Counted from the stretch's first letter, positions 45,213 through 56,769 are shown. The stretch: DNA of 64,000 nt from Acorus gramineus (GCA_030737835.1 CM060851.1:9667611-9731610); one strand, 5' to 3'. Numbers and translations are program-made. The notes: generated by a model from the letters alone, not told the origin.

Positions 45213-46326
45213 CTAGATCGCCCATGTACTCGCCGGGATAAACGAGAGGCAAACCCTTCCCGCTTTGATCCTATCATTCTTTTTCCGCATGCGGTGCGCT
45301 ACCTCCCACAAGTCTTCCATCGTGCGGAATCCTAGATGTTCCCCTGTTGCCTCGGCTAGCCTCTCCCATAGTCGGCATGCCAGAGGACATTTGCAGAACA
45401 GATGCTCCATCGTCTCTGCTTCACCTCGACACAGAGCGCATTCCACTGTCTCGGTTGGCCTCCAGCGTGCCCGGAACACCCTTCTCACAAGCCGGTTTTG
45501 TAACAGGAACCAGTTGAAACACTTCACCTTCAAAGGCATTTTCGCCATCCACAGTATTGTTGCTCACGCAGTGAAGGTGCGGTCTGCCTCTGTCTCGTGG
45601 TTCCACCATGCATACCCGAGCCGTACAGTTCAGTCCTGGTTTCCATGCCCAACACACTCTGTCCTCCTCCCTGTCACTCGGGGCCCTTGACTAAAGCAAT
45701 CCCTAGAGCGCTACGAACTACGTGATCTCATCCTCGCATAAGCCCCTGCGCATGCACGTGTCCCAGCCTCCAGTTGAACCATTTGTGATCCAGAACTCGC
45801 ACGTGCAGCCCGCCGCCCGCAAAGCTTTCCCTGCCAGTTTGGGGAACACACGTAGCGGGCAATCCCCACACCATCTATCATCCCAGAACCAAAACGCAGT
45901 TCCCTCCCTGAGTTTCCAAATGAGCTCCTCCATGAATGCCGGTGATACGTCGAAGAACCCCTTGCATAACGGTGATCGCCAGCACGCCGGATCCGGCACA
46001 ACCCCTCTTATCTCGCTCGAGATACCGTAGCGTTCTTTGAAGATGCACACCCATTTTGATTCAGTGTTGATGACCCAATTCCAACACCATTTAGCCATCA
46101 GTGCCTTGTTCATCAGATCCAAATTCAGCACCCCGAGACCTCCCTTGTTTTTGCTCCTACAAATCGCACTCCACCAAACCAAACATGGTTCCTTGCTCAC
46201 AGATGAAGCCCCGCACCAAAAGAACCTTCGCCGCATCGTTTCTAAGAGCTTGAGCACTCCTTTTGGTGCCCAGAAGATCGATAGGTAGAATATAGGGATT
46301 GCCAACAAAACCGCTTGCAAGAGCAC
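45213..46326 (-). pseudogene. LINE ORF2 C-terminal part with zf-RVT domain
   Basis: Continues from the RT: FWAPKGVLKLLETMRRRFFWCG, KNKGGLGVLNLDLMNKALMAKW and EGTAFWFWDDRWCGD (45718-46326) are typical of plant LINE ORF2. After frame breaks between 45718 and 45548 comes the zinc-binding domain: MPLKVKCFNWFLLQNRL, CALCRGEAETMEHLFCKCPLACRLW (C-x2-C...H-x3-C). It ends near 45213. The frameshifts make it inactive. Confidence 0.9.
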
Positions 46327-46356
46327 GAGTTTGCTGCCCCAAGAAAGAAATCTTCC

Positions 46357-47283
46357 TTACCATCCTTCCAACTGCCAGTCAATTCTATCTATGACCGGCT
46401 GCCAATCCCTGCGGGTCAGCTTCCTCGCCGATAGGGGCAGTCCAAAGTAGCGACATGGAAGGCCCTCAATCCGGCACCCCACGATCCCCGCCATCTCCCT
46501 TACTCTTGAGTCATCAATGTTGATGGGAAACAACGCGCTCTTCGCAAAATTGATGTTCAAGCCAGATAAGAGTCCGAAACACCATAAAATGAACTGTAAA
46601 CAGTAAATTACGTTGATGTTCGGCGGCGCTAGCAATAGCGTGTTGTCCGCGAATTGGACGTGAGAGATTTCTGTCCCTGATGGAAGCACTGCTAGGCCCC
46701 TTACCCATCCTCCTGCCGTTGCCATGCTGCACATCCTACTTAGGACATTCGCAACCATGGTGAACAGTACCGGTGAGAAAGGGTCACCTTGATGCAGCCC
46801 ACTGTTGAGCTTGAAAAAACCATGAGATGCCTCGTTAACGACCACTAAGGCCTTGGCCGACCCAATGCATAGTTCAATCATGCGTATCCAGGGCGGCTCA
46901 AACCCATGGAGGCTAAGCACATGGAGGAGGAACCCCCAATCCACGTTGTCATACGCCTTCTCGAAATCAACCTTTATTAGGATCCCTCTTCTATTGTCCT
47001 TGTGCACCGCCGCAATGATTTCCTGCACCACCGCAAATCCCTCATGTAACGAGCAACTCGAGATGAATGCAGATTGGGCATCCTCGATCAGCCATCCGCA
47101 AATGCTCCTAAGTCTAGCTGCCAAGACTTTCACTGCCAGGAGATAGGTCCCGTTCAACAAGCAAATAGGCCTGTAATCTGATACCGCTGATGGCCCCTCC
47201 TTTTTGGGGATGAGAACTATGGATGATGCATTGAGTTTGCCAATGCCTGGCGCTCCCCTGAACAATTCCTCGAATACTTCCAT
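46357..47283 (-). pseudogene. LINE reverse transcriptase with FADN active site
   Basis: A 308-codon open stretch of RT: NASSIVLIPKKEGPSAVSDY, RPICLLNGTYLLAVKVLAARL, QSAFISSCSLHEGFAVVQE, ILIKVDFEKAYDNVDWGFL, LNSGLHQGDPFSPVLF, and the catalytic box HVQFADNTLLLA, where plant LINEs have FADD. The Asn codon is plus-strand 46642-46644, a one-base change from Asp (GAC to AAC). Loss of a catalytic Asp should abolish polymerase activity. The open frame otherwise suggests a fairly recent insertion. Confidence 0.93.
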
Positions 47284-47560
47284 AACATCCGACTGAATTA
47301 TGTGCTAGAATTTCTGGTAGAAACCCAACCCAAAACAAGCCCTGAAGCCTTGTCACCATCCGCTCTGTGCATCGCTCCTCAGACTTCTGCTGCGGAGAAT
47401 TCTCCCTCTAGAGGGCCAAGACACTCTGCAGGGAGGCGCCTTAAGTCCTCATCGAACCAACACGGGCGCCACCTTCGATCCCTTTTGAACGTGCCTTTGA
47501 CATGTTCTGCCAACCGCACTCCTATCTCCTCCTCTGACTCGATCGTTGTGTCAGCGATCA

Positions 47561-48604
47561 CTAAAGATGATTCTGTTGGTTCTTCTCCGTCCTGATGTCA
47601 TTTTGTGAAAAAAAAAACTTCGTATTTAAATCCCCCGCCTTGAGCCATAGCGCCTTTGAGCGTTGACGCCATTCCATCTCTTTCTGTTTAAGTAAAGCCA
47701 CCAGTGTTCCTCTCGTGTTGATCCGCCGGTTGCATTGCAGAAGATCCACCAGGCCATCCTCAGCGAGATCAATCTCCGCTATGATGCCCTTGCACTCATT
47801 CATCCCTCTAACACCGTCCGCTTTGGTCTGCTTGCCCCACGTCTTGAGGCGATGTTTGAGGCGACGTAGCTTGAACACTAGACGCTTCGCCCAGCGTAGA
47901 CCACTTGCTAAAGCTTCCCAAGACTAGAGCACTACCTCCTTGAACCCCTCGACCTCTGTCCACCACGACTCGAATCGGAACCTATGGGGGTGTGATTGAC
48001 ACTGGGAGTAGAACAAAAGTGGTGAATGATTCAAAAGGATGTGCGGGAGGCCACGTACCTCGCACCCCGGGAACGCATCGTCCCGGTCCATGTCAATCAG
48101 CACACGATCCAGGCGCGCCAGTGAATGTTCCTCACGCATGCTGCTCCAAGTAAACCGTTGGTTTTGCAAGATCAAGTCCATCAGTTCCTCGTCGTTTATC
48201 CACGCCGAGAACTCTCCCATGGTGGGGGACACCGCCCCCGACCCGTTCCTCTCGCTGTCGTAACGGGTAACGTTGAAGTCCTCCGTCACGCACCATGGGA
48301 CATTCCACACCGCTTTCACACCCGAAAGCTCCTCCCAGCATGTGGACCGCTCATCCGCCGAGTGTGGTCCATAAACTCCTGTCATTGCCCATCGCTCCCC
48401 AATGCTTCGATCCCGTAACATAACCGATATCGAAAATGACCCCTCCAACCACTCCATCTTTTGCCATAGCGTTGAGTCCCATGCAATGATAATACCCCCT
48501 GCTGAGCCACTCACGTCCTTCCAAACCATGTCGTTTAGTCTCCCTCCCCTAAACACGAAGCAGTCTGCGATCCGGGCTCGCCACCTTCGATTCTTGAATA
48601 CAAC
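47561..48604 (-). pseudogene. LINE endonuclease (N-terminally truncated) and linker
   Basis: The AP-endonuclease-like domain starts mid-domain (FKNRRWRARIADCFVFRGG), continuing through GSAGGIIIAWDS, WAMTGVYGPHS, WCVTEDFNVTRYDSERNGSG (GDFN changed to EDFN), RFTWSSMREEHSLARLDRVL and LPHILLNHSPLLF (SDH replaced by LNHS). The linker MFKLRRLKHRLKTWGK...LKAGDLNTKFFFSQNDIR (47561-47878) is in a second frame and leads toward the RT. The catalytic His region is altered, so the domain is dead as well as truncated. Confidence 0.88.
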
Positions 48605-48625
48605 AAATATTAGTCTACATAATAT
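48605..48625. repeat. Right target-site duplication of the LINE (21 bp)
   Basis: Identical to 44786-44806. It is followed by TAGTCTACATG, so the target itself contained a short tandem repeat of ATTAGTCTACATAAT. Confidence 0.9.
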
Positions 48626-49462
48626 TAGTCTACATGTTGAGAAGCATTCCCCCCACATGCATTGTACACAAAATCTATACATCTATGACATTTAAAACAC
48701 TACTTGGACTCCACTGTACCATGAGTCCTCCAAAATATCTTGGATTTGAAGAGGGCCTATAGCATCCAACTGTATAAGGGATAAAGAGTAAGAGCAAAGC
48801 TGGATATTGTTTATATTTAACCTCTTTATAAACCGAAGCCCAATTCTCATAGCTTCCACTTCCATTCGAATTGGTGAAAAGATTGAGTAAATTGAGGTAA
48901 AGGATCTTGTTAAGATAAATTAGGCCACCATGTAAGTGACAGGCGAAGGACTTGTACCTCCATAAAAACTTATCTGTTATCCAACATTAACACGTGCATC
49001 CTTGCATCTTGCAGCAATGCATACAAACAGATCTTTTTTCTGTATCATCATCTCTCCACTTACTATGCTTTTCCTTTGAACAAATCCCTCACCTCACATA
49101 CTTCAAATTTCACACCAAAACTTGTATGCAAGGGGAGTCGCGAGATTGCATGAGAGCGCGATAGGGCGGTCGATGCCGTAGGGAGATGCGCGAGGGATGT
49201 CTGGGCTGGCAGGGCACCACGGCAGGGCGAGCAGAATGGCGCGACGGCAGGGCACAATGGCAGGGCTGGCTGGGCACGTCGGCAGGGCGAGCAAGGCACA
49301 TTGGCATGGCACGTCGGCAGGGCTGGCAGTGTGGTAGCGTAGAACAACGAAAAGAAAAATTATGGGTACCAAAAGTCCTCCCCCGCCCCAATTGAAGACT
49401 CTTCAATCGGAGCGGGGAAGAAGAAATAAAACTTTTTTTTATAGATCTAAGGTTTTAGAGGT
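48626..49462. other. Intergenic DNA with a GC-rich minisatellite
   Basis: 48626-49180 has no supported gene. 49185-49335 is an irregular GC-rich repeat of GGCAGGG(C/CT) words (GGCAGGGCGAGCA twice, GGCACGTCGGCAGGGC twice). It lies downstream of the copia primer site on the minus strand and may be leader/gag sequence of that element. Confidence 0.5.
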
Positions 49463-49652
49463 GGCTCTGATACCATGTTAGAATAAAGAAAAGGAAATTG
49501 TTGTTGTATTAGAGGAGTCAAAGATTCTATATATAAATACACAGAGGAAAACCTAAAATACCAGAAAAGGAAACTAGGAAAACTAGGAAACTAATAATAT
49601 CACAATAATGACAATAAAGATATAATATTCTTCTAATAATGACTCTTTAACA
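49463..49652 (-). mobile_element. Copia LTR with tRNA-iMet primer site
   Basis: On the minus strand: LTR from TGTTAAAGAGTCATTATTAG (49652) to TTATTCTAACA (49476), 177 bp with TGTTA/TAACA termini, immediately followed by TGGTATCAGAGCC (49463-49475), the classic copia primer binding site complementary to initiator tRNA-Met. No matching second LTR or pol gene lies in the window, so this is a 5' fragment. Related to 6290-6781. Confidence 0.85.
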
Positions 49653-50620
49653 ATTTCATTTTAACGAATCAAATGCTTTTGTTGAAGGCGAAGTTGCAGC
49701 AATTAATAATGCATGTTGGAAAAACATTCTATACAAAAGTAGGCACCTGATTTTTCTTACCGACGTAACAAACTTTTTACCCTTTAATTAATTTACCCTT
49801 CCATAAATGAGTCAAAATTATATTGATGACACAATTTAAATATTAAAGCTCTAAAGATTAGCTTATCTCATTTAAATAAAAAGTGAAAAGCCGTATAAAT
49901 TATATTGTTCTACCAATTCCCAATAAACTCTCAATGTCTTAGGCACCATACAAACAGTTTTAAAAAACTAAGATTAATTTTTTATGAAAAATGAAACAAT
50001 TCTACAAACCGTTGAACAAAATTAGATATATAATTCTATGTTACATTTCCAATTGAGATTAAACACATCACAAACTTATTAATCCATCTAGAAGAAATAA
50101 AAATACAATGCTAGATGAGAGTTCTCCGATGTACCGTTCCATAAGCTGTTAAAATAAGAAAAATCATGTAAGAAAGCTATTATATGATACCAAAAAAAAA
50201 TATGTGACATTAAAATTTAAATCAAAATTGATTGATGTATAAAAACCCAATTATTATTTTTATCAAGCGCATATCAAAAACATAATTCTATTGTGCAATC
50301 CACTGAGAAATCCTAACTTCATTTGAGACATAAACAAATAATTTTATTTTATGAATTTAAAAATATAAACCTAGCTAAAAAAAATTTTTCAATCCAAAGC
50401 AATGACTAATTTATAATGCGCATAATTTCTAACACCGATTAATGATCAATAAACTCCCATCCGTTAACAATACTAGGGACAGTAATCTAACAGTTAATAT
50501 GCATTAGGGAGCATTTCACCAGTTTCAATGATCCACGTTTCATTTTTTTGAAACAACTGGATTTGAAGCTTTATATATGTTCCCCATCCAAGCCCGTGCA
50601 CTGGAAAGGTGAAACTTTTT
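49653..50620. other. AT-rich intergenic DNA
   Basis: No gene or repeat boundary supported up to the U5 promoter. Confidence 0.5.
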
Positions 50621-50632
50621 AGTCCCACATCG
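50621..50632 (+). promoter_or_regulatory. Upstream sequence element (USE) of the U5 snRNA gene
   Basis: AGTCCCACATCG is a perfect match to the plant snRNA USE consensus RTCCCACATCG. It lies about 73-84 bases before the presumed U5 start, the position expected for plant spliceosomal RNA genes. Confidence 0.93.
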
Positions 50633-50666
50633 AATAACAATGACAAGAAGCACTACTGGTATCGAC

Positions 50667-50674
50667 TATATAAA
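50667..50674 (+). promoter_or_regulatory. TATA box of the U5 snRNA gene
   Basis: TATATAAA begins 34 bases after the USE. In plants, 33-34 bases between USE and TATA specify RNA polymerase II, while a spacing shorter by about ten bases specifies polymerase III. U5 is a polymerase II gene, so the spacing fits. Confidence 0.9.
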
Positions 50675-50704
50675 GAGGACTCTTCCAACTTCAAAAACCC
50701 ACGC

Positions 50705-50825
50705 AGCCGTGTGTTGAGCACAAAGCGAACTATTCTTTCGCCTTTTACTAAAGAATACCGTGTGCTCGTCACTAATAGCGGCATACGCCAATTTTTGGAG
50801 GGTCCTTTGTTTTAAAGGACCCTAC
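50705..50825 (+). ncRNA. U5: U5 spliceosomal snRNA
   Basis: Starts AGCCGTGTG about 31 bases after the TATA box. It contains the invariant loop I sequence CGCCTTTTACTAAAG (50739-50753), which contacts both exons at the splice site, within a stem formed by AGCGAACTATTCTTT and AAGAATACCGTGTGCT. A Sm-protein site AATTTTTGG is at 50790-50798. The 3' end is a perfect 9-bp hairpin, GGGTCCTTT (50800-50808) with AAAGGACCC (50814-50822). Length about 120 nt matches U5. With an intact promoter and all functional motifs this is probably an active copy; plant genomes have several U5 variants. The exact 5' and 3' ends are assigned by analogy. Confidence 0.95.
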
Positions 50826-50844
50826 AATTCTTTAAATGTAAAAT
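50825..50844 (+). terminator. Probable snRNA 3' box
   Basis: CAATTCTTTAAATGTAAAAT directly after the 3' hairpin resembles the plant snRNA 3'-end signal CA(N)3-10AGTNNAA, with AATGTAA replacing AGTNNAA. The match is partial. Confidence 0.5.
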
Positions 50845-50861
50845 TTTTGTATGTGACTTGT

Positions 50862-50917
50862 AAGGTCTTTCTCTTTTCGAGAACCCTACCCTACAGTTCT
50901 TTCGAATTTCAATTTTA
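50862..50917 (+). repeat. Decayed second copy of the U5 3' hairpin and 3' box
   Basis: AAGGTCTTTCTCTTTTCGAG, then AACCCTAC and AGTTCTTTCGAATTTCAATT, follows the order of the functional end (GGGTCCTTTGTTTTAAAG, GACCCTAC, AATTCTTTAAATGTAAAATT) with scattered changes. It suggests a short tandem duplication of the gene's 3' end or the remnant of a second U5 unit. Confidence 0.5.
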
Positions 50918-53879
50918 ATATTAATAATATATTAATTTATCTAAATATTAAAATGTGAATTAAAATTATATATTCTTGCAAATTAAAGCCTTTACGGACT
51001 TTAAATTAAAATAAAAAAATATAACTAGTCTTGATTTTGAATAAAATATAACTAGTCATAATTTGATAATCAAACTCCTTTAGACCTAAAGAATTCTTTT
51101 TATATAATATAATACTAGTTATTATGCACGAGGAATAAAATTTTAAAGAGTTAAAGACATATATATCCCTGTAAACATGGATAATATCATACTATGAAAG
51201 TTGGAGTAGACACATGAGTCCTTGAAAATACATAAAACCTAATTATCATCATCGGGTTAAAATTTCATTCAAATTTGACAAAATATTTTATCACCATATA
51301 ATTGTATAGACATTATAGTCTCCATAAATAATCATAAAAATAAATTAGATCATCCAAATATCATATTATCCTTGTAAGACTTTATGTTTCTTCATTTTCA
51401 TTGAGATATTGATTGAAAATGGTTAAAAATTTGAGAATAATTTAATCATTCTATGGTTATATGATAAATTTAAGTAGGGTAGGTTGGTTGGGATTAATTT
51501 TTGTTAAAACCAGGGATGTATATGGGTTTTTGTGAGTTTTCAAGGATCCCTAACTTTGATAAGGACTCATATGGGATTATCTATGTTTGTAAGAATTTAG
51601 ATGTCTTTAACCCCAATTTTAAATTATATACACAATTTAATAAATAATAATTATAATTATACAAGAACTAAGTAATCATTGAATAAAAAATACATAATTT
51701 GTTTATAAACAAAATGATTAAAAAAACGAGCTACTATTATACAAAAAAATGTCTATATTTTAAGGCTACCTACTATATTTTCAAAAAAATAAAACCTATC
51801 TATATTTTAAATGAAATATCAATCATAAGTTTCCCATAAAGAAAAATAAATTAACATTCAACACATATTATTATTGGTTCAATCATTAATTAAAAAAAAT
51901 GAAAAATCATCAATATTTTTGTGCTAATTTTTTTAAAATATATATATACCGCTAAAAAGTTCATTCACATTTTCTACTCTCACAAATAAATCATTAAAAA
52001 AAAATAAAGTCCTACTAAAAAATACAAACATGCATCAAATAAGCAAAAGAGAGAATGAAGAGCATATTAGAATAATAATAGTAACAATTAATAATAAAAT
52101 AAAAATTGGGAAAATTCTCCATAATCTGCACAACAAAAATATATTAAATGAAACATGAGGATAAAACAAGACACTAAAATCATTGTATGGATTATTATAA
52201 AAAATTCAATATAACTAGAAAAAAAAACTTATTAATCACACAATTCATAGGAAAATAAAAAGAAAACAAACTTACCATTTTTTTATTCTAATGATCTTTC
52301 TTTTAGTGAGAAACGATAATATGATCGTGAATTCTATTCCTTGTGTACATCAATTTTAGTACTTCTCTAGAGATCTCCAATTAAAATCACATTAAATATA
52401 CATTTCAAATATTACATGCAATTTTCTAGAGCAGGTTTACTCTAACTCATGCATTCTTGTTCATTAAACAAAATATGTAATCTTGAATCATTAATTCAAT
52501 CAATCTTGTTTAGCCCTTTTAACCTAAAAGATAACGATAAAACTTACCATTATAAATATAAAATTATCAATCACTTCTTTTATAGATAAAAGAATAAACA
52601 CTAAATAAATTGAAACAAATTTTCATACTTTTTTATTAGTAGCTGAAAATTTAGTTCTTCAAAACTTTTTCTACTTCATAATGTACATGGTCTACAACAT
52701 CAAACATTAAAATTAAAAATAGAATTAAAAATTAATATAAACAAAATAAATAAATAAAGAAACCTGGAAGATGAGAAATGGATTAACAAGGGAGAATAGG
52801 TGAGGAGATTAACAATAGAAGAGTCATTTTATGAATGAATCATAATATTTGTTTTTTCTATATGGAATACCTATCTAAAATAAAAATATAAAAATAAAAG
52901 GTTTTTAAGATGATTAAAAAAATTTAACATATAGAAGTTGATAAAACAAAATAAATAAATGCAAAAAAAAAAAAAAATTCTTTGTATTCAAATAATGATG
53001 ATTAAGAATAAGCTGGTCTATTTAAAAGACCCATGTCAAATCCTGTTGATTTAAAAAATAGAAGGAAAACAAAACATGGCATTCGTCTCCCTTAATATTT
53101 GTTATTGATTAATAAAATCAAACTATTATTATATGATAAAAATAAAATAAAAATTAATAAAAGCACTTACTCTTGTTTAAGTACATATTAAATGATGAAG
53201 ATTATATGTAGAATTATTTGTTTTGAGATTTAAAATATCAAGCAAAGGATTAAAACAAATTTATCTATATGCAATTCATAAAAAATATTCAAAATAAAAA
53301 ACAAATTTTCTTTTTTTATTTTACATTTTTACCCCTATTTTGTAGATGAGAGAAACTGAATGAACCAACGACTTCACCTGACAAAAAATATTCATTGAAA
53401 ACTGTTAAAAACAAAACAGCAAACTAAATAATCAAACAAATAACAACAGTGTAGAAAAAAATTACAAAATCAAAATCTTAATTAAAGTGAATGGAGAAGT
53501 AAAAATTCAATAACTATCGAATATAATTAAATACATCTTGACATTTAATAGAGTTCAACTAATCTCTCAAACTATCTTCTTTTAAAATAAATATATAAAA
53601 AAAACTAATCCCTCCTTGTCAACCCGTATACACTCTTTGGGATGTAATCGAGGAACGGATAGAAATAAAAATAAAAATTTAAAACATACACATCTTGATT
53701 TGGACTTCATTTATTTAATCCTTTGGATGTGATTAAATTTCCTCAAATCTTGTGATTCATAACTACCATCGATGCATATCTTCATTTCAAAAATGATTCT
53801 TTTGAGTAATTCAAAATAGGCCACTTGGTTTAAAATTTAAATAAATGTTATATAAGTAATTAATTATTAATTAAAAAGA
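50918..53879. other. AT-rich intergenic DNA without genes
   Basis: About 3 kb of strongly AT-rich sequence. No open frame above background, no recognisable transposon end and no RNA gene were seen. Confidence 0.55.
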
Positions 53880-55123
53880 TAAAAAAGAAAATGGGATATG
53901 AATCTTATTAGATCAAATTAATATGTTATATCTATCTCTCAATTGTTTAAAAGATACAAAGCAAAATAAAAATATTGGATTAGAATCCTTTCAATAATAA
54001 GTATTAGAATCTTAATAGATCAGATTGTATCATTAAATAATTTTAAAATTTAAATAAATAAATCACATATAATATTATTAGATTAGATTGTATCATTGAA
54101 TAATTTTAAAATTTACATAAATCTATTAATATCTGTAATTAAATAATGACTAAAGGATAAAAAGAGAAATGAAAATATTGTGTAAGACAATTCTTTTATT
54201 AAGTAAGTAATAGATGTATTTCGAATTTTAAAAAACCAATATTTTCAATTTGAAACCATTAAAACTAATTTTTTATTTTTTTAAGATCCATTTTTATCTA
54301 TTTGTGTATTATATGTTTTTGAATTAAAATAATGAATATTTTAAGTGTGAAAATCATTAAAACCAAGTTGTTTTAGTTTAATTAGATCCAATTTTATCTA
54401 TAAGTATTTTGAATTTAAAATAATGAATATCATTAATTTTGAATAATGTAATTTCATGATATAATTAAATTAAATCTAATTTTTAAATCTGATATATTTA
54501 TGATTTATAAAAATCTAATTTCTAATCTTAAATTTAGAATAAATAGGACATAATAATTACCAGATTTGAATGAGAGGGTAAAAAATAAAAAATTTGTATC
54601 TCATATATTTAAACTTGATATGAAAATTTCAATTTTGAATTAATAGAATATAAGTAATTAATAAATTTAAGGAAGGATGAAAAGGGAAATAAAAATTCTT
54701 ATAATTCATGTATATCCATCATGTACTTATCCACTATACATTTTAAAATTTAAAGGGAAATGAAAATATTGGATCACATAATCCTTTTAATAAGTAATAG
54801 AAGTAATAGATATATCCATCATGTATTTATCTACTATATTTTAAAATTTTAAAATTTAAATAAATATATATTAGTAATTAATCAATTGTTTTCTAATTTC
54901 TAATCTTAAATTTAGAATAAATAGGACATAATAATTACCAGATTTGAATGAGAGGGTAAAAAATAAAAAATTTGTATCTCATATATTTAAACTTGATATG
55001 AAAATTTCAATTTTGAATTAATAGAATATAAGAATTTAAGGAAGATAAAGAGGGAAAGGAAAATTCTTATAATCCATGTATATGCATCATGTATTTATCC
55101 ACTATATATTTTAAAATTTTAAA

Positions 55124-55173
<50 letters not shown>

Positions 55174-56280
55174 ATTAATCAATTGTTTAAAGGATAAAAA
55201 TTAAAATCTGGGTCAGAATCATTTAATAAGTAAGTAATAGATAAATAATTACTAAATTTATAGAAAAATAAAAAGGGAAATGAAAATACTGGATCACAGA
55301 ATCCTTTTAATAAATAATAGAAGTAATAGATATATCCATCATGTATTTATCTACTATATATTTTAAAATTTTAAAATTTAAATAAATATATATATTAGTA
55401 ATTAATCAATTGTTTAAAGTATAAAGAGGGAAACAAAAATATTGGGTCAGAATCCTTTAATAAGTAATAAATAAGTAATTACTAAATTTATAGGAGGATA
55501 AAAAGAGAAATGAAAATACTAGGTCACAGAATCGTTTTAATAAGTAAGTAATAGATTTCACGATGTAATTAAATTAAATCTGATTTTTAAATATTCAAAT
55601 ATATTTATGATTTATAAAAATCTAATTTCTAATCTTAAATTTAGAATAAATAGGACATAATAATTACCAGATTTGAATGAGAGGGTAAAAAATAAAAAAT
55701 TTGTATCTCATATATCTAAACTTGATATGAAAATTTCAATTTTGAATTAATAGAATATAAGTAATTAATAAATTTAAGGAAGGATAAAAAGGGAAAGGAA
55801 AATTCTTATAATCCATGTATATCCATCATGTATTTAGCTACTATATATTTTAAAATTTTAAAATTTAAATATATATATATATATTAGTAATTAATCAATT
55901 GTTTAAAGGATAAAAAGGGAAATGAAAATACTAGGTTAGAATCATTTAATAAGTAAGTAATAGATAAGTAATTACTAAATTTATAGGAGGATAAAAAGGG
56001 AAATGAAAACACTAGGTCACAGAAGCCTTTTAATAAGTAAGTAATAGATATATCCATCATGTATTTATCCACTATATATTTTAAAATTTAAATAAATATA
56101 TATATTAGTAATTAATCAATTGTTTAAAGGATAAAAAGGAAAATGAAAATACTGGATTAGAATCCTTTAATAAGTAATAAATAAGTAATTACTAAATTTA
56201 TAAGAGAATAAAAAAAAAGTAAAAATACTGGATCACATAATCCATTTAATAAATAAGTAATAGATAATAATTTCATTGAA
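53880..56280. repeat. AT-rich mosaic tandem array (two interleaved units)
   Basis: Unit A (about 220 bp) runs from AGTAATTAATCAATTG through GGATAAAAAGGGAAATGAAA, AGAATCCTTTTAATAAGTAA and CCATCATGTATTTATC. Its start recurs near 54873, 55171, 55396, 55886 and 56105. Unit B (about 240 bp; AGGACATAATAATTACCAG, TTTGAATGAGAGGGTAAAA, AATTTGTATCTCATATAT) recurs near 54511, 54889 and 55600 and is almost identical in all three. More diverged copies extend to about 53880. No coding phase is maintained; one 62-codon frame repeats the same peptide because of the tandem structure. Confidence 0.85.
55127..55170. repeat. (TA)22 microsatellite
   Basis: An uninterrupted 44-base TA run within the mosaic array. 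Confidence 0.97.
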
Positions 56281-56478
56281 TAAAAGTGGTCCAACAGCAC
56301 TAAATCCAATCTTTGCCCGAGCTCTAGTCAGATGGGCTAATAATTAGACTACACTTTTTGCTATGTGATAATAACCAACCCAACACCCTTGTCATCTATT
56401 CTTCATTCCAGATTGGTAGGTCAATACACCAAGTAACCCATAAAATCCCAAACAACCCTTACTTCTGTTCGGCAACAT

Positions 56479-56769
56479 ATGATCATCAAGCTTGAACCCC
56501 AATGGCTCTCTTTGCATAAATTTCCAACTCAAACAATGGTGATAAAGGATAACACCCCCTTTGGGGGACCCTGGCCCAAGTTCTGGATATTTGACCCACA
56601 GTTTGTTTTGGATCCTTCTTGGTCCTATTTGTCCGTTACCACTGTAGTTGGAGCTTTATTGTCTCTTTTTGATCCACCTCTTAACAAGTTGGTAGAGATA
56701 CCTCTTCTTTATCAAAGGGTTCTGGGTTTAAGTACTGTTCATGTTGATATGAGAAGATTTGACCAATAA
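56479..56769 (+). CDS. Hypothetical 96-codon ORF
   Basis: Encodes a 96-residue peptide, begins with ATG and ends with TAA just before an (AAT)n run. Composition is protein-like and less AT-rich than its surroundings (for example GGPWPKFWIFDPQFVLDPSW and LLSLFDPPLNKLVEIPLLYQ), with hydrophobic and aromatic clusters but no signal peptide or known domain. I do not recognise the family. It may be a small gene, a transposed gene fragment or chance. No promoter or splice signals were identified. Confidence 0.3.
   Translation: MIIKLEPQWLSLHKFPTQTMVIKDNTPFGGPWPKFWIFDPQFVLDPSWSYLSVTTVVGALLSLFDPPLNKLVEIPLLYQRVLGLSTVHVDMRRFDQ

Larger units (their letters stand above)
44807..48604 (-). mobile_element. 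L1-type LINE, 5'-truncated, 3.8 kb
   Basis: Minus-strand order is endonuclease, reverse transcriptase, then zf-RVT, as in plant L1-clade LINE ORF2. The 3' end at 44807 shows a short T run on the plus strand, and a 21-bp target-site duplication flanks the element. ORF1 and the endonuclease N-terminus are missing because reverse transcription stopped early. The reading frame is broken in several places. The 3' untranslated region is 44807-45212. Confidence 0.95.

Noticed and set aside
55884-56072. 62-codon minus-strand frame with internal repeats
   Set aside because: A translation of the AT-rich tandem array.
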